The notes under the pieces were generated by a model. That model was not told the DNA's origin. It ran no database searches and was given only the letters and a program-made list of their open reading frames with translations. From positions 1-50,128 of the forward strand of contig JAFANH010000086.1 of NCBI GenBank assembly GCA_019232795.1: a stretch of 50,128 nucleotides of DNA. Direction: 5' to 3'. The DNA is from Burkholderiaceae bacterium (GTDB lineage: Bacteria; Pseudomonadota; Gammaproteobacteria; Burkholderiales; Burkholderiaceae_D). The position numbers and the translations under genes were made by a program. Position 1 is the stretch's first letter, and the number at the start of each line of letters is the position of its first letter. This document shows, one piece after another, positions 1 to 7,754 of the stretch.

Positions 1-150
1 GCTCGTTTTGGCGGCATGCAGCGGTAGTAAATTATCGATCCAAGTCGGGACGACCGACAGCGCCCGTTCGTTGCCAATCGAGACGCCAGATGTTGATTTG
101 CAGCGATTGGAAATGACTGCTGCGGGTTACATAGTGGTTACATGGACCCG
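1..150. other. left edge, no gene recognised
   Basis: No reading frame here looks like a protein. The only open frame of any length runs on into the tRNA gene and spells the nonsense peptide typical of a translated tRNA. The stretch may be the downstream flank of the tRNA-Lys gene or the edge of a gene lying outside the window. Confidence 0.4.
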
Positions 151-184
151 GAAAACAAAAAGCCCAGTCCAACAGGACTGGGCT
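151..184 (-). terminator. rho-independent terminator after tRNA-Lys
   Basis: A perfect 10-bp stem (161-170 with 175-184) closes a 4-base loop. On the minus strand it is followed by a T-rich tract (TTTTGTTTTC, read from 160 down to 151). It lies 16 bases past the tRNA 3' end, in the right orientation to end that transcript. Confidence 0.85.
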
Positions 185-200
185 AAGTGCTTGATATTTC

Positions 201-276
201 TGGTAGGCCGTGCGGGACTCGAACCTGCGACCAACGGATTAAAAGTCCGCTGCTCTACCAACTGAGCTAACGACCC
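201..276 (-). tRNA. tRNA-Lys (anticodon UUU)
   Basis: Reading the minus strand gives a 76-base cloverleaf with TAGCTCAGTTGGTAGAGCA as D arm, CTTTTAA as anticodon loop (anticodon TTT, lysine) and GGTTCGAGTCC in the T arm. The terminal CCA is encoded. The acceptor stem has wobble pairs at 1-72 (G-U) and 4-69 (U-G); the other five pairs are Watson-Crick. The gene has its own consensus promoter and terminator and lies 75 bases beyond the end of cpoB on the same strand. Confidence 0.95.
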
Positions 277-287
277 GAAAGACCGCG

Positions 288-317
288 ATTATATATGGAA
301 ATTTTTATTGCTGTCAA
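288..317 (-). promoter_or_regulatory. sigma-70 promoter of tRNA-Lys
   Basis: On the minus strand there is TTGACA (317-312), an 18-base AT-rich spacer and TATAAT (293-288). Both hexamers match consensus perfectly. Transcription would start a few bases before the tRNA 5' end at 276, so the tRNA does not depend on read-through from the tol-pal operon. Confidence 0.85.
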
Positions 318-351
318 ATAATCCGGCGTATTTTTGCAGGACTGGCAGGAC

Positions 352-1116
352 TTATTTAAGTGAGCGCAATCTTTCCTTGGCCGTTTGCGCCGATGGCGAA
401 TCCGGATACTGTTTGAGTAACATATCCAGTGCACGCTTGGCGCCTGGCTTGTCCTTCAACTCGACGTAGCAGCTGGCGATGCTCAACAAGGCTTCTGGCG
501 CCTTCGGGCTGTCCGGGTAGTTCTTGATGACGGCTTGTTGCGCGCTCAGCGCACCTTTGTAGTCGCTTTGCACGTAGTAGCTGTTGCCGAGTGCGTACTG
601 GGCGCTGGCGGCGAAGGCCGAGCCGGGGTAGCGGCGCAGGAAGTCGTTGAGCGCGGCGCCGGCGCCCTTGTAGTCGCCGTCCTTGAATAAGGCCATGGCA
701 CTGTCGTAGGCTTTTTGTTCGTCGGGAGCCATATCGACGTCGTGGCCATCCACGCTGACCTTTTTCGGCTCGAGGTTGCGCAGCCGATTGTCGAGGTCGA
801 CGTAGAAGTCCTTTTGCCGTTGCTGGGCGTTGGCCAGGTCGTTGGTCAGTACTTCGATCTGACCACGCAGCTTGGCAACTTCCTGCTTCAGTTCTTCATT
901 CTGGTTGAGCAGGTCGATGGTGCTGCTCTTGTCTGCCTTGTCGGCCAGCTTGGTGTCGGTCTCTTGCCGCAGGGTGTCGATTTTGCTGCGCAAGTCCAGA
1001 ATGGCCTTGCGCGCTTCGTCGTCGTCAAACAGTCCCGCGTGGGCCGGCGCAAACGATGCCAGCGATGCTGCGGCCAGGCAGGCCGCAGCAAGGTTCGACC
1101 TGGTAACCCGCATCAT
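352..1116 (-). CDS. cpoB: cell division coordinator CpoB (YbgF), TPR protein
   Basis: CpoB is the periplasmic protein that links peptidoglycan synthesis to Tol-Pal-driven outer-membrane constriction at division. The 254-residue product has a signal peptide ending near APAHAG (about residue 27). A polar heptad-rich coiled coil follows (about 30-110, the trimerisation region), and then TPR-type repeats from about 130 to the end with recurring YALGNSYY, YPDSPKAPEALL and YPDSPSAQTA segments. Its start overlaps the pal stop by one base (TAATG), implying translational coupling. The start could be either of two adjacent ATG codons. It is the last gene of the tol-pal operon. Confidence 0.93.
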   Translation of the reverse strand: MMRVTRSNLAAACLAAASLASFAPAHAGLFDDDEARKAILDLRSKIDTLRQETDTKLADKADKSSTIDLLNQNEELKQEVAKLRGQIEVLTNDLANAQQRQKDFYVDLDNRLRNLEPKKVSVDGHDVDMAPDEQKAYDSAMALFKDGDYKGAGAALNDFLRRYPGSAFAASAQYALGNSYYVQSDYKGALSAQQAVIKNYPDSPKAPEALLSIASCYVELKDKPGAKRALDMLLKQYPDSPSAQTAKERLRSLK

Positions 1117-1634
1117 TATTGATAGACGAGGTCAGCGCGGCGGTTCTCGGCCCAGGAGGCTTCGTCGTGGCCGGTTGCTTTCGGCTTTTCCTTGCCGAAG
1201 GAAACGGCTTCCATCTGGCTGTCAGCCACGCCCATGACGGACAGGGACTTGCGCACGGCTTCGGCGCGCTTCTGGCCCAGGGCCAGGTTGTATTCGCTGC
1301 CGCCGCGTTCGTCGGTGTTGCCTTGGATCAGAACCTTACGGTCTTTCTTGTTGCCGAGGTACTTGCCGTGGGCTTCGACGGTCGGCTTGTATTCGTCCTT
1401 GATGTCGTACTTGTCGAAATCGAAATAGACGCTGCGCTTGGCCAGGGCCGGGTTGGTGTTCAGCTCGTCCGGCTGGGCCACCACGGTTTCGACCTTGCGA
1501 GTGTCGACCGGTGCAGGTTCGCTGACAACCGGCTTTTCTTCGACCTTCGGCTTCTCTTCCAGCTTGGTGGTATGGCAGCCGGCGAACAGAACGGTGCTTG
1601 CCAGGGCAAGGCTGAGGGCGGAAATCTTGCGCAT
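1116..1634 (-). CDS. pal: peptidoglycan-associated lipoprotein Pal
   Basis: Pal is an outer-membrane lipoprotein that binds peptidoglycan non-covalently and is moved by the TolQRA motor and TolB. Of its 172 residues, the first 20 form a lipoprotein signal with lipobox LFAGC, so Cys20 would be acylated. A charged Pro/Glu/Val linker follows, then a C-terminal OmpA-like domain with VYFDFDKYDI, GNTDERGGSEYNLALGQKRA and the final ENRRADLVY segment. A clear Shine-Dalgarno (AGGAG) lies about eight bases before the ATG. It sits between tolB and cpoB, as in most Proteobacteria. Confidence 0.97.
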   Translation of the reverse strand: MRKISALSLALASTVLFAGCHTTKLEEKPKVEEKPVVSEPAPVDTRKVETVVAQPDELNTNPALAKRSVYFDFDKYDIKDEYKPTVEAHGKYLGNKKDRKVLIQGNTDERGGSEYNLALGQKRAEAVRKSLSVMGVADSQMEAVSFGKEKPKATGHDEASWAENRRADLVYQ

Positions 1635-1668
1635 TTTTTATTCTCCTGATGAAAAGTCGAAAAACATA

Positions 1669-2961
1669 TTATTTCATAATTGGCCCCCAGGTGGGCTCAC
1701 GGATATCGTCGCCTGCCTGAGTAGTCAACTGGTACTTGACGCTGCCGTCGATGGAGACCACGCCCAGGGTGCCGTGGCCGCCCGCGGAAGTGGCATACAT
1801 GACGTAACGCCCATTTGCTGCAAAACTGGGTGATTCATCCTTGGCGGTGTCGGTCATGCGCAGTTCCTGCGCACCGGCCAGGTCGAGCGTATAGAGCTGG
1901 AACTGGTTGTCCCGGCGCGAGATATAGGCCAGGGTCTTGCCGTCCGGCGAAATACGCGGACTGATGTTGTAATCTCCCCTGAAGGTAACGCGCTGGGCCG
2001 GGCCGCCGTTGACACTCATGCGATAAATTTGCGGGCCGCCGCTGCGGTCGCTCGTAAAGTAGATAAATTGACCATCCGGAGAAAAGCGCGGTTCGGTATC
2101 GATGCCGCTGCTGTTGGTCAGGCGCTGCGCGCTGCCGCCGTTGGCATTGACCATATAGATCTGGGTATTGCCGGACAGACTCAATGCAATGGCCAGCCGG
2201 GAACCGTCGGGCGACCAGGCCGGAGCCGAGTTGTTGCCCTTGAAATTCGCCACCTGGGTGCTGGTTCCGGTAGGCAAATCTTGCACATATATCATCGGCT
2301 TCTGATGCTCGAAGGTCACATAGGCGACCTTGCGGCCATCGGGCGACCATGACGGCGAAATGATCGGTTCGCGCGAGCGGCGCGCGGGAATCGCGTTATA
2401 GCCGTCGGCATCGGCAATGTCGAGCCGGTACTCGCGGCCGGATTTTGTCACGTAGGCAATACGTGTCGAAAACACGCCCGGCGCACCGGTCAGCTTTTCA
2501 TAGATATCGTCTGCAAGGTTGTGCGCCAGCAAACGCGCCCGATCCGGCGGCATGGCCAGCGAAAGGCCGGAAAGCTGCGCAGCCTTGACCGTGTCGAACA
2601 GACGGTAGCGCACATCGATGCGGCCATCGGCCAGGCGCTGCACGCTGCCGACCACCACGGCCACCGCGCCGCGCGCTTTCCAGTCGCTGTAGTTGACGCT
2701 GGTGTTTTCCGGCATGACGCTGCCGGTGTCGATCACCTTGAAATAGCCGCTGCGCGTGAGGTCAGCCTTGATAATGGCGCTGATCTGTTCGGGCGCCTGC
2801 GCCTCATCGGCAAAATTGGCGATAGCGATCGGGATCTGGGTCGAGCCGACGCCGGAAATTTCAATGCGCAACTGCGCTTGGGCCAGCGGTGCGGACAGCA
2901 AGCCAAAAACGGCAAACGTCGCGGTCGCTGCTGTGAGGAAAAAGCGCTTGAGTGTAAGCAT
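1669..2961 (-). CDS. tolB: Tol-Pal system protein TolB
   Basis: TolB is the periplasmic beta-propeller that shuttles between TolA and Pal. The 430-residue protein begins with a signal peptide cleaved after about residue 29 (LAQAQ), then the N-terminal alpha/beta domain to about residue 160. The propeller carries repeated SPDG blades: SPDGRKVAYV, SPDGSRLAIAL, SPDGQFIYFTS and SPDGKTLAYIS. Length and order are those of the family. The start codon lies three bases beyond the tolA stop, which indicates co-translation. A 34-base gap with a ribosome site separates it from pal. Confidence 0.97.
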   Translation of the reverse strand: MLTLKRFFLTAATATFAVFGLLSAPLAQAQLRIEISGVGSTQIPIAIANFADEAQAPEQISAIIKADLTRSGYFKVIDTGSVMPENTSVNYSDWKARGAVAVVVGSVQRLADGRIDVRYRLFDTVKAAQLSGLSLAMPPDRARLLAHNLADDIYEKLTGAPGVFSTRIAYVTKSGREYRLDIADADGYNAIPARRSREPIISPSWSPDGRKVAYVTFEHQKPMIYVQDLPTGTSTQVANFKGNNSAPAWSPDGSRLAIALSLSGNTQIYMVNANGGSAQRLTNSSGIDTEPRFSPDGQFIYFTSDRSGGPQIYRMSVNGGPAQRVTFRGDYNISPRISPDGKTLAYISRRDNQFQLYTLDLAGAQELRMTDTAKDESPSFAANGRYVMYATSAGGHGTLGVVSIDGSVKYQLTTQAGDDIREPTWGPIMK

Positions 2962-2964
2962 GGG

Positions 2965-3777
2965 CTATTGTTCTCTCGGTCTTTGGCTGATCAGGACTTG
3001 TTGCGGTACTCTACCAGAACTGTCCGCCGGGAAAGGCTGGGACAGGTTGATGGCGGCAGCCACCGCGTCGTCGAAGGTCGGGTTGCCCGAAGGCTTGGTC
3101 TTGCGCATGCCGGCTACCGAACCGTCGGGCAGCAGGCGCACGTCGTATTCAACCGGGTCGTTGGCGTCGCTGGTGACCAGGAAATGGGTGTTGGACTTGA
3201 TCTTGGCGGCGACCCGTCCGGCCCAGCCGGCATCCTTGCTGCCGCTGGCCCTGACGGCGGTGCCGGAAGTGCCGGTCGCCGTCACCTCGCCGGCAATGCG
3301 TTTCAGCTCGGCCTTGCGCTGCTGGTCGGCCAGCTTCTTGCTGATCTCGTCCTGCTTGCGTTTCTTTTCTTCGGCCAGCTTCTTGTCTTTCTCGGCCTGT
3401 TTTTCAGCCTGTTTTTTCTCGGCGAGCTCCTTGGCCTTTTTCTCTTCCTCGAGTTTTTTCTTTTTCTTGTCCAGTTCGAGCGCGATGTCAGGCTTCACCA
3501 CCGGCGGTTCCTTCACTTCCGGTTGCGGCTCCGGTTGTTTTACTTCCGGTGTCGGCTCCGGCGGGGGAGGAGGGGGCGGCGCCACCTCTTGCGGTTGCGG
3601 GCTCCATACCTCGGCTTCTATGGTTTGCGGTGTGTCGCTCTGCCAGCGTATGCCGACCCACAGGAAGGTAAACAGCAGCGCGTGCACGAACACCGCCAGC
3701 GCAATGGCGCGCCAGCGGCCCGGTTCTTGCGGAACGTAATAAGGAACAGCGCTACTGGTCATGGCTGCATGGATCAC
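2965..3777 (-). CDS. tolA: Tol-Pal system protein TolA
   Basis: TolA is the inner-membrane-anchored rod that transmits proton-motive force from TolQR across the periplasm to Pal/TolB. The 270 residues comprise one N-terminal membrane segment (about 24-43), a proline tract (PPPPPPPEPTPE) and PxV/PxP repeats. A long Lys/Glu/Ala-rich helical domain II follows (about 98-160), then a TonB-like domain III with WAGRVAAKIKSN. I chose the GTG whose GTGA overlaps the tolR stop; an ATG five codons in (3762) is also possible because neither has a strong ribosome site. Domain II is much shorter than in E. coli TolA (about 421 residues), as is common in betaproteobacteria. Confidence 0.93.
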   Translation of the reverse strand: MIHAAMTSSAVPYYVPQEPGRWRAIALAVFVHALLFTFLWVGIRWQSDTPQTIEAEVWSPQPQEVAPPPPPPPEPTPEVKQPEPQPEVKEPPVVKPDIALELDKKKKKLEEEKKAKELAEKKQAEKQAEKDKKLAEEKKRKQDEISKKLADQQRKAELKRIAGEVTATGTSGTAVRASGSKDAGWAGRVAAKIKSNTHFLVTSDANDPVEYDVRLLPDGSVAGMRKTKPSGNPTFDDAVAAAINLSQPFPADSSGRVPQQVLISQRPREQ

Positions 3778-4211
3778 TGCTTGGTTGCCAATCCCACCCG
3801 GTTGATGCCGAACTTCTTCGCTTCCGAAATAAGCTGGATCACTTCGTCGTACTTGATGTCCTTGTCGGCCGAGATCATCACCGGCATGTCGGCATTCTGC
3901 TCATGCAGGGAACGCAGCTTGGCCAGCAGGGCCAGGCGGTCGCCATAGGTCTCGACGATGCCGCTCGAACTCTTGCCGGCGATGCTGACCGTGGCGGCGC
4001 TGTCGGGCTTGAGCGTGATCTGGATGTATTCGGGCGGCGGCAATGCCGACTTTTCCGCCTTCGGCAGGTTGATCACGCCGGGGTTGGTGAGCGGCGCCGC
4101 CACCATGAAGATGATCAGCAGCACCAGCATCACGTCGATATACGGCACGACGTTGATCTCGGATTTGAACTGGCGGCCACGGCCGCCGCGCATGGTAGAG
4201 GTTCTGGCCAT
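3774..4211 (-). CDS. tolR: Tol-Pal system protein TolR (ExbD family)
   Basis: TolR is the second stator protein of the TolQRA motor. The 145-residue product has a short cytoplasmic N-terminus, one membrane helix (about 21-41) with the conserved proton-path aspartate in PYIDVMLVLLIIFM, and a periplasmic domain ending in the ADKDIKYDEVIQLI segment typical of ExbD/TolR. It lies nine bases downstream of tolQ and overlaps tolA by four bases (GTGA). Confidence 0.97.
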   Translation of the reverse strand: MARTSTMRGGRGRQFKSEINVVPYIDVMLVLLIIFMVAAPLTNPGVINLPKAEKSALPPPEYIQITLKPDSAATVSIAGKSSSGIVETYGDRLALLAKLRSLHEQNADMPVMISADKDIKYDEVIQLISEAKKFGINRVGLATKQ

Positions 4212-4220
4212 GTTCGCCTC

Positions 4221-4919
4221 TTAGCGCACCTGGCGCTGCAGGATGTTGGAAAACTCTTCGATGAAGGTCTCGAAGCGGATCGCCAGGCGGTCGATGTCGT
4301 GCGTGTAGCGGTTGTAGGCAACCACGGCCGGAATCGCGGCGAACAGACCGATGGCGGTGGCCACCAGCGCTTCGGCGATGCCGGGGGCGACCGCCGCCAG
4401 TGTGGCTTGCTGTACGTTGGCCAGGCCGCGGAAGGCGTTCATGATGCCCCATACCGTGCCGAACAGGCCGACGTAAGGCGAGACCGAGCCGACCGAAGCC
4501 AGGAAGGCCAGGTGTGATTCCAGCGCGTCCATCTCGCGCTGATAGGCAGCGCGCATGGCGCGGCGGGCGCCGTCGATGACGATGCCGGAATCGATGTTGC
4601 CGCCCTTGGCCAGCGAGTTGCGCGTCTTGTGGAATTCGCTCATGCCGGACTCGAAGATGCGCTCGAGCGCACCGGTCTTGTTGCGCCCCTTGCGATTGCT
4701 GGTGGCATCCTGGTACAGCGCGTTCAGGTTGCCGCCCGCCCAGAAGGTGCGCTCGAATTCCTCGGTCTGGCGGCGCGCGCTGCCGATTGCGTACATCTTG
4801 CGGAAGATGTAGGTCCAGCTGACGACGGATACGAACAGCAGCAGGGCCAGGACCAACTGTACGAGCAGGGAAGCGTCGGTGACGAGGGTGATGAAGGAGA
4901 GATCGGGGGAGACGTTCAT
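4221..4919 (-). CDS. tolQ: Tol-Pal system protein TolQ (ExbB/MotA family)
   Basis: TolQ is the proton-channel protein of the Tol motor. From the chosen ATG it has 232 residues and three membrane segments: about 17-37, about 130-155 (YVGLFGTVWGIMNAF) and about 165-190 (IAEALVATAIGLFAAIPAVVAYN). The reading frame stays open upstream to an ATG at 4997 with a weak AGGAT four bases before it. That would add 26 polar residues absent from known TolQ proteins, so I prefer the ATG at 4919, which gives the usual MN-x-DLSF-type N-terminus. Confidence 0.94.
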   Translation of the reverse strand: MNVSPDLSFITLVTDASLLVQLVLALLLFVSVVSWTYIFRKMYAIGSARRQTEEFERTFWAGGNLNALYQDATSNRKGRNKTGALERIFESGMSEFHKTRNSLAKGGNIDSGIVIDGARRAMRAAYQREMDALESHLAFLASVGSVSPYVGLFGTVWGIMNAFRGLANVQQATLAAVAPGIAEALVATAIGLFAAIPAVVAYNRYTHDIDRLAIRFETFIEEFSNILQRQVR

Positions 4920-5003
4920 GGACGGGATGGAATGGATGTTGTTCTGTATGGCCTGATCGTGCGATTTTAACTTCGCATGCTCGCGCCAGCGGCGCATGCG
5001 ATC

Positions 5004-5417
5004 CTATGCTTTCAATTTCATGGAAACGGTCTCGGGTATCTCACAGGGGCGCAGGGTTTGCGCATCCACGCAGCCGACCTTGATTTCTCCGCTGACCAGC
5101 AGCGTTTCCTGTTGTCCATTCGTACGCCAGGCTTCCTGTACGAATTGCACCGATGCGCGCCCTAAACGTCGGACTACAACCGTCACCCTAAGTTCATCGT
5201 CGAGTTGCGCCGGGACATGGTAATCCATGGTCGTGTTCTTGACCACGAAGATCACGCCATGGTTTTCTCTCAGGGTCTGTTGATTGACGCCGGCGGCACG
5301 CAGCCATTCGGTGCGTGCCCGTTCGAGGAACTTGAGGTAATTGGCATAAAAAACGATGCCGCCGGCATCGGTGTCCTCGTAATATACCCGGATATTCCAG
5401 TTGAAATTTGAATGCAT
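5004..5417 (-). CDS. ybgC: acyl-CoA thioesterase YbgC (Tol-Pal associated)
   Basis: YbgC is a hot-dog-fold 4-hydroxybenzoyl-CoA-type thioesterase, cytoplasmic, thought to act on acyl-CoA or acyl-ACP near the inner membrane. The 137-residue protein has the family signature YYEDTDAGGIVFYANYLKF near the N-terminus. Asp17 sits where the catalytic aspartate of the 4HBT family lies, followed by ERARTEWLR. It is the first gene of the tol-pal operon, as in E. coli. No strong ribosome site is visible before the ATG. Confidence 0.95.
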   Translation of the reverse strand: MHSNFNWNIRVYYEDTDAGGIVFYANYLKFLERARTEWLRAAGVNQQTLRENHGVIFVVKNTTMDYHVPAQLDDELRVTVVVRRLGRASVQFVQEAWRTNGQQETLLVSGEIKVGCVDAQTLRPCEIPETVSMKLKA

Positions 5418-5451
5418 TGTAAAACGATTGCCTAGGCTGGGCGCAAAAATA

Positions 5452-5480
5452 AATCTATTTTAATAAGCGAACATTGTCAG
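5452..5480 (-). promoter_or_regulatory. candidate sigma-70 promoter of the tol-pal operon
   Basis: On the minus strand CTGACA (5480-5475) and TAGATT (5457-5452) are separated by exactly 17 bases in AT-rich DNA, giving a leader of about 30 bases before ybgC. The -35 matches 5/6 and the -10 matches 4/6 of consensus. It lies in the 91-base gap between the SDR gene and ybgC. Confidence 0.5.
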
Positions 5481-5508
5481 CGGATGCCGGGGTATCCACT
5501 GCAAGAAT

Positions 5509-6255
5509 TTAGCCGCGCTTGATGTTGAACGGCGAAAAGCCCTGGCAGGTCGGCATCATCTCGATGCAATTGATGTTGACATGCGCGGGCAAGGTGGCGA
5601 CCCAGTAGGCGCTCTCGGCCACATCGTCGGCACTGAGCGGCACGGTGCCTTCGTATACTTTTGCCGCAGCCGCATCGTCGCCCTTGAAGCGCACGTTGGA
5701 AAACTCGGTGCCGCCGCACAGGCCGGGCGCGATATTGGTGGCGCGCACGCCGGTGCCGACCAGGTCGGCGCGCAGGTTGAGCGTGAATTGGTCGACGAAA
5801 GCCTTGGTGGCGCCATAGACGTTGCCGCCCGGGTAGGGGTAAGCGCCGGCTACGGAGCCGAGGTTGATGATGGTGCCGCGTCCGCGCGCCACCATGCCCG
5901 GCACGACCATGTGCGTCATGGTGACCAGGCCCTGGCAATTGGTGGCGATCATGGTCTCCCAGTCTTCCAGCGAAGCTTGATGCGCGGGCGCCGTGCCCAG
6001 CGCGAGGCCGGCGTTATTGATCAGCACGTCAATTTCTTGCCAGCCTGCCGGCAAGCCTGCCAGCGCGGCGCTGATCGAAGGCTTGCTGGTCACGTCCATC
6101 GTCACAGGCAGCAGCTTGGCGCCGAGTTCGGCGGCCAAGGCCTGCAGACGGTCGGCGCGGCGGCCGGCGGCAATCACTTGATGGCCGTGGCCGACGAATT
6201 TGCGGGCCATAGCGGCGCCGAAACCCGAAGTGGCGCCGGTTATGAGGACGATCAT
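5509..6255 (-). CDS. ydfG: YdfG-type 3-hydroxy acid / malonic semialdehyde dehydrogenase (SDR)
   Basis: This is a short-chain dehydrogenase of 248 residues, the same length as E. coli YdfG, an NADP-dependent oxidoreductase of serine, 3-hydroxy acids and malonic semialdehyde. Visible features are the nucleotide-binding TGATSGFG (6-13), NNAG, the GSVAG serine, the catalytic YGATK and the C-terminal VNINCIEMMPTCQ. That last segment and EFSNVRFKGDD closely follow my memory of YdfG. An AAGGAT ribosome site precedes the ATG. It shares its strand with the tol-pal operon but lies 91 bases upstream, past a separate candidate promoter. Confidence 0.88.
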   Translation of the reverse strand: MIVLITGATSGFGAAMARKFVGHGHQVIAAGRRADRLQALAAELGAKLLPVTMDVTSKPSISAALAGLPAGWQEIDVLINNAGLALGTAPAHQASLEDWETMIATNCQGLVTMTHMVVPGMVARGRGTIINLGSVAGAYPYPGGNVYGATKAFVDQFTLNLRADLVGTGVRATNIAPGLCGGTEFSNVRFKGDDAAAAKVYEGTVPLSADDVAESAYWVATLPAHVNINCIEMMPTCQGFSPFNIKRG

Positions 6256-6573
6256 GGTGTTAATCCTTTTTTAATGTTTCAATAACGGCAACGGCGCTTG
6301 GCGAAACACGCTCTGCATGAGCAGGATGAAGGGTTTCGCAAAACTTGCCGGTTTGCTGCCATTTTACCTGCAACGCAACATGGCTTTAAGAGGGCCTACC
6401 GTTCCTGCGGCAAAAATGGCCACTCGTCGGAAACGAAGTGTTTCATTGGGGCAATGGTGCTATAACGTTCCCACAGAGTGGTGCGGCAGGTGTTTCCATA
6501 TGGCTGATCTGCTCGGATTGCTCCCATTAGGGGCCGAACCAGAACAGCTATTCATTTGACAGGGAATACAGGG
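6256..6573. other. intergenic region between divergent ydfG and fimT
   Basis: This is 318 bases between divergent genes. It holds the ydfG ribosome site at the left and a candidate extended -10 promoter for the pilus operon near 6461. I see no protein-like frame, no sigma-54 -24/-12 element and no strong hairpin. Confidence 0.5.
6441..6466 (+). promoter_or_regulatory. candidate extended -10 promoter of the minor pilin operon
   Basis: TGCTATAAC (6458-6466) is an extended -10 box. Upstream, TTTCAT (6441-6446) is a poor -35 with a 14-base spacer, so the extended element would have to carry the activity. The leader before fimT would be about 100 bases. Confidence 0.35.
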
Positions 6574-7191
6574 ATGTCCATCAATTTTGAAGTCAGGCAG
6601 GCTGGAAGGGGCGGCGTGCAACTGCGGTGCCGACAGGCCGGCTTTACGCTGATCGAATTGATGATCACCATCACCATCGCATCGGTGCTGATGGCACTGG
6701 CAATTTCCAAATTGCAGACCCCGAAAACTTCGTCAGAATCCAATTCGCTGCTCAATATGCTGCAGCTGGCGCGCGCCGCTGCCGTCAAACAGGGGCAGGT
6801 GGTGATTGTCTGTCCCTCGGCCAATCCGACTGCGGCGGCACCCACCTGTTCCACCAGTGCGAACTGGGCGACAGGCTGGATCGTGCTGGCCCCGGCCAGC
6901 CCGCCGGCTTCGCCGTGCACGGCAACCGGCGGTGCGGCAGGCGATTTGGTCTTGCAGACCCAGCAAGCCCTCACCAGCGGCGATACCGCCAACTTCACCA
7001 CCACCGGCGCAAATACCGCATTTTGCTTTACCCGCTACGGGCTGGCCTATGCCGCGTACACGGGGATCGTGCAATTCGATACCAGCCCCGCCAACCTGGC
7101 GCGGCGGCGCTGTCTCGCCGTGTCCGGCGTCGGCCACATGCAGGTGCTGACACACGGACAGAGCGATGCCTTGGGAGTGGCCTGCCCATGA
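6574..7191 (+). CDS. fimT: minor pseudopilin FimT/GspH family
   Basis: This minor pilin primes or caps type IV pilus assembly at the inner membrane. The 205-residue prepilin has a charged leader ending in RQAG, then FTLIELMITITIASVLMALA, so PilD would cleave between G and F and leave Glu at position 5. A soluble domain with several cysteines and repeated Ala/Thr/Pro segments follows. AGGGA lies eight bases before the chosen ATG; a TTG six codons earlier is in frame but lacks a ribosome site. Its stop overlaps the pilV start (ATGA), and it heads the minor pilin operon. Confidence 0.88.
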   Translation: MSINFEVRQAGRGGVQLRCRQAGFTLIELMITITIASVLMALAISKLQTPKTSSESNSLLNMLQLARAAAVKQGQVVIVCPSANPTAAAPTCSTSANWATGWIVLAPASPPASPCTATGGAAGDLVLQTQQALTSGDTANFTTTGANTAFCFTRYGLAYAAYTGIVQFDTSPANLARRRCLAVSGVGHMQVLTHGQSDALGVACP

Positions 7192-7754
7192 GGACCTTTT
7201 TCCCGTCCGGACTGTCCGGCGTGCATGCCCGGCGTATCCGGCACGCGCGCGGCTTCAGCCTGCTCGAAGTGCTGGTGGCGCTGCTCGTGATTTCCTTCGG
7301 TCTGCTTGGAGTGGCCGGCATGCAGGCGCTGTCGATCAACAATACCAGCGTGGCCGGTTACCGCAGCATTGCCGCGATGGAGGCCGCCAGTCTGGCTTCG
7401 GCCATGTCGGCCAATGAAAAGTACTGGACCAAAGGCTCGGTGGCGCCTACCGTGACGGTGGTCGGTTCTACCCTTGGCGGCGGCACTTTGACCACCACGG
7501 GCAGCAATTGCGCCACCAGCACCTGCGGTTCGACCACCATGGCCGAATATGACCTGCAGCAGTGGGGCACAGCGCTGGCCAACGTCTTGCCGAACGGTAC
7601 CGGCACCGTGAACTGCAACTACACGGTCGGCTATCCGGTAACTTGCCAGATCATCGTCAACTGGACTGAAAAGAGCCTGGCGCAAAACCAGGTCTCCGGC
7701 GTGTCGGCCACGGCCGGCAATACCTACGACTTCGAGATGGTGACGCAGCCATGA
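7188..7754 (+). CDS. pilV: type IV pilus minor pilin PilV
   Basis: The 188-residue prepilin has an N-terminal leader up to RHARG followed by FSLLEVLVALLVISFGLLG and AGMQAL, the classic PilV signature including Glu5 after cleavage. The soluble part is Thr/Ser/Gly-rich with CATSTCG and two further cysteines (CNYTVGYPVTC) that may form disulfides. Its start overlaps fimT by four bases and its stop overlaps pilW by four (ATGA), so the three minor pilins are translationally coupled. Confidence 0.9.
   Translation: MRTFFPSGLSGVHARRIRHARGFSLLEVLVALLVISFGLLGVAGMQALSINNTSVAGYRSIAAMEAASLASAMSANEKYWTKGSVAPTVTVVGSTLGGGTLTTTGSNCATSTCGSTTMAEYDLQQWGTALANVLPNGTGTVNCNYTVGYPVTCQIIVNWTEKSLAQNQVSGVSATAGNTYDFEMVTQP

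Noticed and set aside
1-276. Integrated element or attachment site at tRNA-Lys
   Set aside because: No integrase, no second copy of the tRNA 3' end in the window, and housekeeping genes adjoin it on the visible side.
2521-3948. Long plus-strand frame opposite tolB, tolA and tolR
   Set aside because: Antisense shadow of tolA's Lys/Glu/Ala-rich domain, giving low-complexity Leu/Phe stretches that mimic membrane helices. The minus-strand Tol genes are unambiguous.
4920-4997. N-terminal extension of TolQ
   Set aside because: The frame is open and has an ATG with a weak ribosome site, but the extra 26 polar residues precede the usual TolQ N-terminus and are not expected in the family.
6256-6573. 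Possible sigma-54 promoter for the pilus operon (PilSR-type control)
   Set aside because: Several GG and GC pairs were examined, but none has the required ten-base spacing with TGGCAC/TTGC context.
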